Source: Candidatus Kryptonium thompsonii (lineage in GTDB: Bacteria; Bacteroidota; Ignavibacteria; Kryptoniales; Kryptoniaceae). Taken from it: a DNA stretch of 64,000 bases. The notes under the pieces are model-generated. The model did no database searches and was not told where the DNA came from. It saw nothing but the letters and a program-made list of their open reading frames with translations. This document shows, piece by piece, positions 55,144 through 63,158 of this stretch. The translations under genes and the position numbers were made by a program. Location of the stretch: NCBI GenBank assembly GCA_001442925.1, contig LDXX01000006.1, forward strand, positions 248,001 to 312,000, written 5' to 3'. The stretch's first letter is position 1; each line of letters starts with the position of its first letter.

Positions 55144-55492
55144 ATTTTCACCTCCATTTTTATGTTGGTTTTTTTGTTTAAAAATGTAAGTTGTGAAAAA
55201 TATGGCTGATTTTGGGGGTGGAGTTTATATTAAGCCCAGTGGTTACGCCACCACTGGGCAAAATAATTGGCGTGGTTGAGACTAAATCGGAGGGAAACGC
55301 GGTAAGAAACAAAATTCACAATAGTCAAAGTTGCGATGTTTGGGGTTGCTTGGCTCATTTTTTTGAGTTCCTTTACGGTATCTTAGTTTTTGCTAAAATA
55401 TATAAATTTTGTTGACATTTTGCAAGAGTGTTGGATTAGTTTTTAATTTTGATTAAAATTTAGCCGTATCAAAAACAAAATCGTTTTTAACC
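55144..55492. other. Divergent intergenic region with a 10-bp perfect hairpin and unassigned sequence
   Basis: This 349-nt gap has no convincing gene. At 55234-55259 GCCCAGTGGT and ACCACTGGGC form a perfect 10-bp stem around TACGCC. The next ~75 nt, including GGCGTGGTTGAGACTAAATC and GGAGGGAAACGCGGTAAG, are richer in G+C than other spacers here. A 67-codon frame (55212-55415) covers it but looks non-coding. TTGACA (55412-55417) with a weak -10 17 nt later is a possible promoter for the S9 peptidase. It could be a structured RNA or a mobile-repeat remnant. Confidence 0.4.
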
Positions 55493-57535
55493 ATGCCGAG
55501 GAAATTTTATCTCACCTTAATTTATCTTCTGATTATCTTACTCATTTCACCATTGTATGCTCAAAGAAGACCTATAACAGTTGAAGACCTTTGGGCTATG
55601 AAAAGGATTTCAAATCTAACTATTTCACCTGATGGAAAATGGGTTGCCTACGTTATTACATCTTACAGCATGGAGGAAAACAAAGGGCAGAGGGATATCT
55701 ACCTTGTTTCAATTGATGGAAGAGAAATTAAACAGTTAACAAAAGGGGAAGGCTCAAATTATTCTCCGGCGTGGTCTCCAGATGGAAAGAAGATCGCTTT
55801 CATATCAACGCGTGATGGAGAACCACAGGTTTATGTCATTGAACTTGAAACCGGTGAAGTTAAAAAGATGACAGATATAGCTCTTGGTGCCGATGGTGTT
55901 ATATGGTCGCCAGATGGAAAATACCTTGCGTTTGTGTCGCAAGTTTATCCCGATTGTCCCGATAATGATTGTAATTCAAAGAGAGAAAAAGAGAGGGAGG
56001 CAAGCAAAGTTAAGGCGAAATTCTTTACAAGGTTGCCATTTAGAATTTGGAACAGGTGGATTGACGATAAAAGAAGCCATTTATTCACAGTTGAAGTTAA
56101 CACTGGGAGAATTGTTGATGTGACACCCGGAGATTACGATACGCCACCGATAGATCTTGGCGGAAAAATTGATTACGCTTTTTCACCAGATGGGAAGGAG
56201 ATTTGTTTTGTTCGGAATACCGACACGATGATTGCTATAAGCACCAACAATGATCTTTTTATCACTACTCCAGAGGGTGGAAATATAAAAAGAATCACTA
56301 CAAATAAAGCAAATGATAATCAGCCGGTTTATTCACCCGATGGAAAATACATAGCCTACAGGGCACAATTTAGAGCTGGTTTTGAGTCCGATAAATATAG
56401 ATTGATGCTTTATGAAAGGAAGACTGGAAAAACGATTAACTTAACAGAAAAATTTGATCGCTCAGTTGAAGAAGTTATTTGGTCTCCAGATAGCAAGTTT
56501 ATATTTTTCACTGCGGAGGATCAAGGTTATAATTCAATCTATAGGATTAATGTTGAAACTGGGGAAATTAAGCAGATAACGGAGAAAAGCTATAACACAG
56601 AAATTGGAATAACTCCTGATGGTAGATTCTTAATTTTTAAGAGAGAATCGATAAACAAGCCAGCTGAAATTTATCGTCTTGATCTTGCAAGCTTTGAAGT
56701 TATTCAGTTGACACATCATAATGACTCTTTGCTCGCACAACTTGAGATGAACGCGCTTGAAGATTTTTGGTTTGCTGGTGCTGGAGGGACAAAAGTACAT
56801 GGGTTTATTCTGAAACCGCCATTTTTTGAGTCAGGTAAAAAATATCCCGCTGTTTTTCTAATTCATGGAGGACCACAGTCGATGTGGGCTGATCATTTCC
56901 ATTATAGATGGAACGCTCAAATGTTTGCTTCGAGAGGTTATGTCGTTGTGATGATAAATCCGCGCGGTTCAACGGGTTACGGGCAAAAGTTTACAGATGA
57001 GATAAGTGGAGATTGGGGTGGGAAAGTTTTTGAGGATTTAATGAAAGGTGTTGATTATGTCATAAAGAACTTTGATTTCGTTGACAAAAATAGAATTGGT
57101 GCTGCTGGAGCTTCTTACGGTGGGTACATGATCAATTGGATCGCTGGGCATAATGATAAAGGTATATTTAAATGCCTTGTTTCGCATGCTGGCGTATTTG
57201 ATCTTCAAAGTATGTATGGTTCAACCGAGGAGTTGTGGTTTCCAGAATGGGAGTTTAAAGGGACGCCATGGACGAACCCTGAACTGTATAAGAAATGGTC
57301 GCCAAGTTATTATGTTAAGAATTTTAAAACGCCAACACTTGTGATTCATGGACAGCTCGATTACAGAGTTGATGTCAGCCAAGGGTTTATGATGTTCACA
57401 GCTTTACAAAGGATGGGAGTTCCATCGAAAATGCTTTATTTCCCAGATGAGGGACATCATATCTTAAAACCACAAAATGCGAAGTTGTGGTGGACGACCG
57501 TTTTTGATTGGCTTGATATGTATTTGAAGAAATAA
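55493..57535 (+). CDS. Exported S9-family serine peptidase (acylaminoacyl/dipeptidyl peptidase type)
   Basis: 680 residues. Signal peptide (LTLIYLLIILLISPLYAQ), then a beta-propeller (~30-420) with repeated PD40/WD40-like ...SPDGKWVAY, WSPDGKKIAF and YSPDGKYIAY units, then the alpha/beta-hydrolase. The nucleophile is in GAAGASYGGYM (~540), Asp in HGQLDYRVD (~624) and His in DEGHHILKP (~655). It is predicted to act on peptides in the periplasm. A strong terminator follows. Confidence 0.94.
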   Translation: MPRKFYLTLIYLLIILLISPLYAQRRPITVEDLWAMKRISNLTISPDGKWVAYVITSYSMEENKGQRDIYLVSIDGREIKQLTKGEGSNYSPAWSPDGKKIAFISTRDGEPQVYVIELETGEVKKMTDIALGADGVIWSPDGKYLAFVSQVYPDCPDNDCNSKREKEREASKVKAKFFTRLPFRIWNRWIDDKRSHLFTVEVNTGRIVDVTPGDYDTPPIDLGGKIDYAFSPDGKEICFVRNTDTMIAISTNNDLFITTPEGGNIKRITTNKANDNQPVYSPDGKYIAYRAQFRAGFESDKYRLMLYERKTGKTINLTEKFDRSVEEVIWSPDSKFIFFTAEDQGYNSIYRINVETGEIKQITEKSYNTEIGITPDGRFLIFKRESINKPAEIYRLDLASFEVIQLTHHNDSLLAQLEMNALEDFWFAGAGGTKVHGFILKPPFFESGKKYPAVFLIHGGPQSMWADHFHYRWNAQMFASRGYVVVMINPRGSTGYGQKFTDEISGDWGGKVFEDLMKGVDYVIKNFDFVDKNRIGAAGASYGGYMINWIAGHNDKGIFKCLVSHAGVFDLQSMYGSTEELWFPEWEFKGTPWTNPELYKKWSPSYYVKNFKTPTLVIHGQLDYRVDVSQGFMMFTALQRMGVPSKMLYFPDEGHHILKPQNAKLWWTTVFDWLDMYLKK

Positions 57536-57558
57536 AAGTTTAGGATATTTTTGTGAAT

Positions 57559-57607
57559 AACCCTGCCTTTTGGCTGTTAAACGGCTAAAAGGCGGGGGTT
57601 TTATTTT
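57559..57607 (+). terminator. Intrinsic terminator after the S9 peptidase gene
   Basis: CCCTGCCTTTT (57561-57571) pairs with AAAAGGCGGGG (57587-57597) with one T-G wobble; GTTTTATTTT follows. Confidence 0.85.
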
Positions 57608-57657
57608 AAATCAAAAGGTTCTAGGATAGCAATAAAAATTTAAATGAAATTAGCAAC

Positions 57658-58833
57658 ATGCAAAGTAAAATTGAGGTAAGGAAGGCTTTCAAAGTTGTTA
57701 TATTTCTTGGGCTCGTGAGTTTGTTCGCGGACATAACCTATGAAGGAGCCCGAGGAGTTATCGGTCCTTTTTTATTCACCTTGGGTGCTAGTGCGACGAT
57801 AGTTGGTTTAGTTAGCGGGTTAGGAGAGTTGATCGGTTATGGATTTCGTTTGATTTCTGGTTATGTTGCGGATAAAACGAAGAGATATTGGGCGATAACG
57901 ATTGTAGGATATTTTATCAATCTCATTGCAGTGCCGTTGCTTGCTTTCGCTGGAAGTTGGGAAATTGCATCTGTTCTAATTGTTGCTGAAAGGTTTGGCA
58001 AGGCTATAAGAACCCCGGCGCGGGATACAATTCTTTCTTATGCTTCTTCAAGCATTGGATATGGAAAAGGTTTTGGATTACATGAGGCAATTGACCAGAT
58101 TGGTGCAATTGTTGGACCGTTATTAGTCGCTGGAGTGATTTATTCAAGTAAAAGTTATTCTTTGGCTTTTCTATCCCTTGGGATTCCAGCTGTTTTATCC
58201 CTTTTGATGCTTTTTATAACAATGGCGAGTTATCCGGATTCGAAAACACTTGAAACCAGAAGCACAAGTTTGAGCAACGACAAGCTTGACAAGACTTTTT
58301 ATCTCTATCTTTTATTCATTATGCTTACAGTGTGTGGCTATCCACATTTTCAGATTATATCCTATCACTTCAAAAAAATTCAAATTGTGTCTGATGAAGT
58401 AATTTCAACTTTATTTGCAGTGGCTATGGCGGTTGATGCGGTAGTTGGACTTATAATTGGGAGCTTGTTTGATAAATTTAGGCTTAGAATACTTTTTCTT
58501 GTTCCTTTTTTTGTTATACCGATTTCGATTTTTGCATTTGTTTGGGAGAGTTTGATAACAGTTGTTATTTCGGTGGTTTTATGGGGTATAGTGATGGGAT
58601 TTCATGAGACGGTTATGAAGTCGGCTATAGCGGTGATAGTTCCGATGGAAAAAAGAGGTTTAGCCTATGGGATATTTCATAGTTTATTTGGGGTTGCGTG
58701 GTTTGTTGGGGGATTGGCAATTGGGCGATTGTATGAGATTTCGATTTTTTATTTGATTGTTTTTTCAGTAGGGCTTCAAGCTTTATCGTTAATTTGTTTT
58801 GTCTGGCTAAAGCGAGCAGGGAAAATTTTTTAA
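57658..58833 (+). CDS. Major facilitator superfamily transporter
   Basis: 391 residues with about eleven to twelve hydrophobic segments. LFADITYEGARGVIGPFLF at the first helix and GYVADKTKRYWAITIVGY in the loop 2-3 (motif A-like) are typical of an MFS subgroup close to multidrug transporters. RFGKAIRTPARDTILSYAS marks helix 4. Substrate cannot be told. Confidence 0.88.
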   Translation: MQSKIEVRKAFKVVIFLGLVSLFADITYEGARGVIGPFLFTLGASATIVGLVSGLGELIGYGFRLISGYVADKTKRYWAITIVGYFINLIAVPLLAFAGSWEIASVLIVAERFGKAIRTPARDTILSYASSSIGYGKGFGLHEAIDQIGAIVGPLLVAGVIYSSKSYSLAFLSLGIPAVLSLLMLFITMASYPDSKTLETRSTSLSNDKLDKTFYLYLLFIMLTVCGYPHFQIISYHFKKIQIVSDEVISTLFAVAMAVDAVVGLIIGSLFDKFRLRILFLVPFFVIPISIFAFVWESLITVVISVVLWGIVMGFHETVMKSAIAVIVPMEKRGLAYGIFHSLFGVAWFVGGLAIGRLYEISIFYLIVFSVGLQALSLICFVWLKRAGKIF

Positions 58834-58919
58834 GTTTCTCATTTTGTAAAAGATATTGATTTTTTGTAAATTTGCAAGGCAAAAAGGAAAGTTTTTCTTT
58901 CCGATTTCAAAGATAAAAT

Positions 58920-60245
58920 TTGAGAAAAGTGTTTGAGGAAATAACCCAAAAATTCGAACTGCTTTTTAAGAAAATTCGTGGACAAGCCAAGATTACTGAG
59001 TCTAACATCGCTGAGACGATGCGTGAGGTAAGGCGTGTGATGCTTGAAGCTGATGTTAATTACAAGGTAGTTAAAGATTTTACTGAAAAGGTTCAGCAAA
59101 AAGCGCTTGGACAGGAGGTGTTGAGAAGCATTACGCCGGGGCAAATGTTGATAAAGATTATTTATGATGAACTTGTGAACTTGATGGGCTCGACTCGTGC
59201 GGATATAAAATTTTCCCCAAACCCGCCAACTGTGATAATGATAGTTGGACTTCAAGGTTCTGGTAAGACAACCTTTTGTGCGAAGCTTGCGAACCATTTA
59301 AAGCATAAAGGTAGACATCCACTTTTAGTTGCAGCCGATATATATCGTCCAGCTGCGATTGAGCAACTAAAACAGTTGGGCGAGCAGATTCAAGTTCCTG
59401 TGTTTTCAATGGATTCAGGAGTGGACGCCGTTCAAATTGCGGTGAATTCTGTTGACTTCGCAAGGAAAAATTATAGGGATGTTGTTATAATTGATACTGC
59501 TGGAAGGATGCATATAGACGAAGAGATGATGCGTGAAGTCGAAAGGATAAAAGAAGCTGTAAAGCCCCACGAGATTCTTTTCGTTGTCGATTCAATGACC
59601 GGTCAGGAGGCAGTTAATGTTGCAAAGGAATTTAATGATAGGTTGAATTTTGATGGTGTTGTTTTGACAAAGCTTGATGGAGACGCTCGTGGTGGCGCTG
59701 CTCTTTCAATTAAGGCTGTTGTAAATAAGCCGATAAAATTTGTAAGCATTGGTGAGAAGCTTGATGCCCTTGAGCCGTTTTACCCCGATCGTATGGCTTC
59801 GAGAATTTTGGGAATGGGTGATATTGTAACCCTTGTTGAAAAAGCTCAAAAGCAAGTTGATGAGGAAAAAGCAAAGAAGCTCGAGGAAAAACTCAAGAAG
59901 AATCAATTCACGCTTGAAGATTTTAGGGATCAGATAAGAGAAATAAGAAAGATGGGACCATTGAGGGAGTTGTTAAGTATGATCCCAGGGATTGGAAGTG
60001 CGTTGAGGAATATTGATATAGATGAGAAACAACTTGTTAAGTTAGAGGCGATAATAAACTCAATGACTCCGGAGGAAAGGCGAAAGCCACAAATAATTAA
60101 CGCGAGCCGTAAGAGGAGAATTGCGATGGGAAGTGGAACCACGGTTCAAGATGTGAACATGTTGTTAAAGCAATTTGAGGAGATGCAGAAGTTGATCAAG
60201 CAGTTAAATCGTGGAAGGTTTAAGGGTTTTAAACTCCCACTTTAA
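58920..60245 (+). CDS. ffh: Signal recognition particle protein Ffh
   Basis: 441 residues, TTG start. N domain, G domain ([16 protein letters not shown] near 110, [27 protein letters not shown]) and a Met-rich M domain (~300-430; [34 protein letters not shown]). It delivers nascent membrane proteins with 4.5S RNA. The C-terminus is basic. It is followed by rpsP, as in many genomes. Confidence 0.96.
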   Translation: MRKVFEEITQKFELLFKKIRGQAKITESNIAETMREVRRVMLEADVNYKVVKDFTEKVQQKALGQEVLRSITPGQMLIKIIYDELVNLMGSTRADIKFSPNPPTVIMIVGLQGSGKTTFCAKLANHLKHKGRHPLLVAADIYRPAAIEQLKQLGEQIQVPVFSMDSGVDAVQIAVNSVDFARKNYRDVVIIDTAGRMHIDEEMMREVERIKEAVKPHEILFVVDSMTGQEAVNVAKEFNDRLNFDGVVLTKLDGDARGGAALSIKAVVNKPIKFVSIGEKLDALEPFYPDRMASRILGMGDIVTLVEKAQKQVDEEKAKKLEEKLKKNQFTLEDFRDQIREIRKMGPLRELLSMIPGIGSALRNIDIDEKQLVKLEAIINSMTPEERRKPQIINASRKRRIAMGSGTTVQDVNMLLKQFEEMQKLIKQLNRGRFKGFKLPL

Positions 60246-60277
60246 TTGAAATTAAAAACAAAAGGAGAGAAAGAGAT

Positions 60278-60706
60278 TTGGCTGTAAAGATTCGGTTGCA
60301 AAGATTTGGGAAGAAGAAACAACCTTTTTACAGAATTGTTGTTGCTGATTCAAGGGAGCCGAGAGATGGAAAATATATTGAATCAGTTGGATGGTATAAC
60401 CCACTTCCGGAGCCGATGCAAATTGAGATTAAGGAGGACAGGGTGATACATTGGCTTAAAAAAGGTGCGATTCCAACTGATACGGTTAAAGCTCTTTTGA
60501 GAAGAAAGGGAATATGGTTAAAGTGGTCTTTGATGAAGCAAGGTAAGGATGAGGCATTTATTCAGGCGGAGTATGAGAAATGGCTTCAGCTTCAGGTAAA
60601 CAGAGAAAAGCGAGAAAAGGAAAAGAAGGAAAGAAGCAGATTAAGGAAGAAGCAGAAAAAAGAGAGTGGTTCTGAGCAAGGAGAGGCGCCATCTCAGGAA
60701 GGTTAA
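60278..60706 (+). CDS. rpsP: 30S ribosomal protein S16
   Basis: 142 residues, TTG start with AAGGAGAG upstream; the next residues ([20 protein letters not shown]) match S16 exactly at its normal N-terminus. After the ~80-residue core comes an unusually long basic and Gln/Glu-rich extension (~90-142). Confidence 0.94.
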   Translation: MAVKIRLQRFGKKKQPFYRIVVADSREPRDGKYIESVGWYNPLPEPMQIEIKEDRVIHWLKKGAIPTDTVKALLRRKGIWLKWSLMKQGKDEAFIQAEYEKWLQLQVNREKREKEKKERSRLRKKQKKESGSEQGEAPSQEG

Positions 60707-60721
60707 TTTCTTGATGGTGAC

Positions 60722-60757
60722 GCCCTCCGGGTTATAAACTGAAACATTATGGAGGGC
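60722..60757 (+). promoter_or_regulatory. Hairpin that would sequester the khpA ribosome binding site
   Basis: GCCCTCC (60722-60728) is perfectly complementary to GGAGGGC (60751-60757), which contains the Shine-Dalgarno site 7 nt before the khpA ATG. The 22-nt loop is plain. No U-tract follows, so it is not a terminator. Confidence 0.55.
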
Positions 60758-60763
60758 TGAAAA

Positions 60764-60994
60764 ATGCGTGAATTTCTTGAATTCATTGCAAAACATCTGG
60801 TTGACAAACCCGAAGATGTCAAGATCACGATGGAGGACAGAGAGAATCGTGTGATTTTTAGATTGCAGGTTGGACGGGATGATGTTGGTAAGGTAATTGG
60901 AAGGAAAGGGAGGACGGCGAACGCTATGCGTGTATTGTTGAGTGCGGTTGCTGCTAAAGAGGGTAAGAGAGCGGTGCTGGAAATTTTGCAATGA
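60764..60994 (+). CDS. khpA: KH-domain RNA-binding protein KhpA
   Basis: 76 residues. A single KH domain with the GxxG-type loop in GKVIGRKGRTANAMRVLL. It acts with KhpB as an RNA chaperone in other bacteria. It lies between rpsP and rimM as commonly seen, with its ribosome binding site in a hairpin. Confidence 0.94.
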   Translation: MREFLEFIAKHLVDKPEDVKITMEDRENRVIFRLQVGRDDVGKVIGRKGRTANAMRVLLSAVAAKEGKRAVLEILQ

Positions 60995-61013
60995 GGTATT
61001 TTTAATTCTGAGG

Positions 61014-61050
61014 TTGCTTCACTCAAACTTTAAGTGACGGAGTGAGGCAA
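61014..61050 (+). promoter_or_regulatory. Hairpin that would sequester the ribosome binding site of the exported-protein gene
   Basis: TTGCTTCACTC (61014-61024) pairs over 11 bp (one T-G wobble) with GAGTGAGGCAA (61040-61050), which contains the AGTGAGG binding site of the ATG at 61054. An alternative inner pairing CACT/AGTG could compete. The second such structure within 300 nt. Confidence 0.55.
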
Positions 61051-61053
61051 ACA

Positions 61054-61458
61054 ATGATTAAAAAATTTGCGCTTCTATTGTGTTTCTTCGGTATAGGGAG
61101 TTTTGTGAGTTTAAGAGCTGAGGATATGGCAAAATGTTGGGCTATGCTTCCGGATTCGATTTTGAGTTATGAAAAAGTTCAAGAATTGTTTAACGAGGCG
61201 CTGAAGTTACAGAAACAAAGTTGTGAAATGTTTGAGAAATCGAAGGAGTTGATGGAAAAGTTGAAAAATTTGAAAGTGATGGATGATGTGATTGAAGAAG
61301 GAATTAGGAAAAGATATGATTTTCCGAAGTTTGGGTTATTATATACTGAAGGATTTGATGATACGGGTTTGATTCGCGGTAAGGTTAAGTATTTCATACG
61401 AATCTGGAAGCATCCCCCAAAGGAAAAGTTTAAGATGCCGACTTTTAAATTTAAGTAG
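61054..61458 (+). CDS. Small exported protein of unknown function inside the rpsP-trmD operon
   Basis: 134 residues from ATG 61054 (GTG 61042 lies within the ribosome binding site). Signal peptide (IKKFALLLCFFGIGSFVSLRA), a helical middle with regular charged heptads (~30-75; ELFNEALKLQKQSCEMFEKS) and a basic beta-like C-terminus. Two Cys in the mature part could form a disulfide. I do not recognise the family. It sits between khpA and rimM, where no exported protein is expected. Confidence 0.75.
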   Translation: MIKKFALLLCFFGIGSFVSLRAEDMAKCWAMLPDSILSYEKVQELFNEALKLQKQSCEMFEKSKELMEKLKNLKVMDDVIEEGIRKRYDFPKFGLLYTEGFDDTGLIRGKVKYFIRIWKHPPKEKFKMPTFKFK

Positions 61459-61474
61459 AGAGCTTGTAGGTTTT

Positions 61475-61984
61475 ATGGGAGATTTGTGCATAATTGGTAA
61501 AATTTTAGGACCTTATGGTCTTAAAGGGAAAGTTTGTGTGAAGCCGATAACTGACTTTGTTGAGAGATTTAAAAAACTAAAGCGTGTTTACATTGGTGAT
61601 AACCCAATTGAAGTTGAGGAACACTATGTTGTAAGCTCATTCTTACGTGATGACGATGTTATTTTGCAATTTAGAAATGTAAACGATAGAACTGCAGCTG
61701 AATCGTTCTCTGGAAAATTTATCTATATACCTGAGGAGGAACTTGTTCCTTTGCCCGAGGATTCTTATTATGTGCATGATTTGATCGGTTTAAAGGTTTG
61801 TGATGTGAATGGGAACAAAATAGGTGTGATAACGGATGTGTGGCTTCTACCTGCGAATGATGTTTATGTTGTGGAATCGAAAGGTAAGGAAATTTTAATT
61901 CCGGCAATAAGTGATGTCGTTAAAAAAGTTGATCTTGAGAATAAGATGGTTATAATTGAGCTGATGGAAGGCTTGATTGATTAA
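61475..61984 (+). CDS. rimM: 16S rRNA processing protein RimM
   Basis: 169 residues. N-terminal RimM domain (IGKILGPYGLKGKVCVKPIT, ~6-25) and C-terminal PRC barrel (YVHDLIGLKVCDVNGNKIGV). It assists 30S head maturation with S19. It is 14 nt before trmD. Confidence 0.95.
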   Translation: MGDLCIIGKILGPYGLKGKVCVKPITDFVERFKKLKRVYIGDNPIEVEEHYVVSSFLRDDDVILQFRNVNDRTAAESFSGKFIYIPEEELVPLPEDSYYVHDLIGLKVCDVNGNKIGVITDVWLLPANDVYVVESKGKEILIPAISDVVKKVDLENKMVIIELMEGLID

Positions 61985-61998
61985 GGAGGTGGTAAAAG

Positions 61999-62700
61999 AT
62001 GCGAATTGATATAGTAACAGCTGTTCCGCAAATATTTGAAAGTCCTTTGAATTCAAGCATAATTAAAAGAGCTCGGGAGAAAGGAATAGTTGAAATATAT
62101 GTTCATGATTTACACGATTATGGAATTGGGAGGTATAGACAGATTGATGATCACCCATATGGTGGTGGAGCTGGAATGATTTTGAGACCCGAACCAATTT
62201 TTGAGTGCATTGAAAAATTGAAAAGTGAAAGGGAGTATGATGAAGTGATTTTTTTGACGCCGGATGGTGAGCTTTTCAATCAAAAAATGGCTAATGAGCT
62301 TGCAAAGCTTAATAATGTAATTTTACTTTGTGGTCATTATAAAGGAGTTGATGAAAGAGTTAGGGAGGCGCTTGTGACGAAAGAAATTTCTATTGGTGAT
62401 TATGTTCTGACCGGTGGTGAGCTTCCGGCTCTTGTTGTTATTGACGCAACCATTAGGCTAATTCCAGGTGTTTTAAATGATATTGAATCAGCTATGACAG
62501 ATTCTTTTCAATCGGGTCTTCTTGATCATCCGCATTATACGAGACCCGCTGAATATAGAGGAATGAAAGTTCCAGAGGTTTTGCTCTCTGGAAATCATGA
62601 GTTGATAAGAAAGTGGAGGTATGAAAAAGCACTTGAAAAGACGATAAAAAGAAGGCGTGATTTATTAAACAAAATAATGGGAGACGATAAAAATGGATAA
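61999..62700 (+). CDS. trmD: tRNA (guanine-N1)-methyltransferase TrmD
   Basis: 233 residues. [40 protein letters not shown] and the knotted SAM-binding [18 protein letters not shown] are diagnostic. It makes m1G37, preventing frameshifts. GGAGGTGG precedes the ATG; it overlaps rplS by 8 nt. Confidence 0.97.
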   Translation: MRIDIVTAVPQIFESPLNSSIIKRAREKGIVEIYVHDLHDYGIGRYRQIDDHPYGGGAGMILRPEPIFECIEKLKSEREYDEVIFLTPDGELFNQKMANELAKLNNVILLCGHYKGVDERVREALVTKEISIGDYVLTGGELPALVVIDATIRLIPGVLNDIESAMTDSFQSGLLDHPHYTRPAEYRGMKVPEVLLSGNHELIRKWRYEKALEKTIKRRRDLLNKIMGDDKNG

Positions 62701-63034
62701 GGTAAAACTTGTCGAATCAAAATATCTCAGGACGGATATACCAGATTTCAGGCCTGGGGACACCGTTTCCGTTCACGTTCGTGTTGTTGAAGGTGATAAG
62801 GAAAGAATTCAAGAATTTGAGGGCATTGTTATTTCAAGGAGAGGTAGTGGTTTAAATGAAACATTTACAGTTCGAAAGGTAAGCGATGGTGTTGGCGTTG
62901 AGAGAATCTTTCCGCTTCATTCCCCTTCAATTGCAAAAATTGAGGTAAAGAAGCGTGGCGCTGTTAGGAGGGCGAAGCTTTATTACCTGCGCGAAATGAG
63001 CGCCAGACAAGTAAGGCAGAAAACTTCAGAGTAA
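62693..63034 (+). CDS. rplS: 50S ribosomal protein L19
   Basis: 113 residues. [40 protein letters not shown] and [20 protein letters not shown] are the conserved core. Last gene of the operon, followed directly by a terminator. Confidence 0.97.
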   Translation: MDKVKLVESKYLRTDIPDFRPGDTVSVHVRVVEGDKERIQEFEGIVISRRGSGLNETFTVRKVSDGVGVERIFPLHSPSIAKIEVKKRGAVRRAKLYYLREMSARQVRQKTSE

Positions 63035-63039
63035 ATTTT

Positions 63040-63069
63040 AGAGACACGCTTATGCGTGTCTCTTTTTTA
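63040..63069 (+). terminator. Intrinsic terminator after rplS
   Basis: AGAGACACGC (63040-63049) pairs with GCGTGTCTCT (63054-63063) around TTAT, followed by six T. Confidence 0.92.
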
Positions 63070-63092
63070 TTAATGGGCTTAAATAGGAGGAG

Positions 63093-63121
63093 CCAACTTT
63101 TGAAGTAATAGTTGGTTTTTT
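63093..63121 (+). terminator. Second terminator-like hairpin upstream of mqnE
   Basis: CCAACT (63093-63098) pairs with AGTTGG (63110-63115), followed by six T. AGGAGG lies just upstream (63085-63090) with no real gene after it: the next start, TTG in the loop, is closed after two codons. It may be a backup terminator or an attenuator before mqnE. Confidence 0.45.
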
Positions 63122-63158
63122 GGAAAATTTTTAACAAAAATAAAAGAACGCTTGCAAA

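Noticed and set aside
55260-55340. Cobalamin riboswitch
   Set aside because: Only a GGGAAACGCGGT-like core resembles it; the remaining conserved boxes are missing and neighbouring genes are unrelated to B12.
55212-55415. 67-codon frame upstream of the S9 peptidase
   Set aside because: Its first third is the palindrome in translation; no ribosome binding site or recognisable family, so treated as intergenic.
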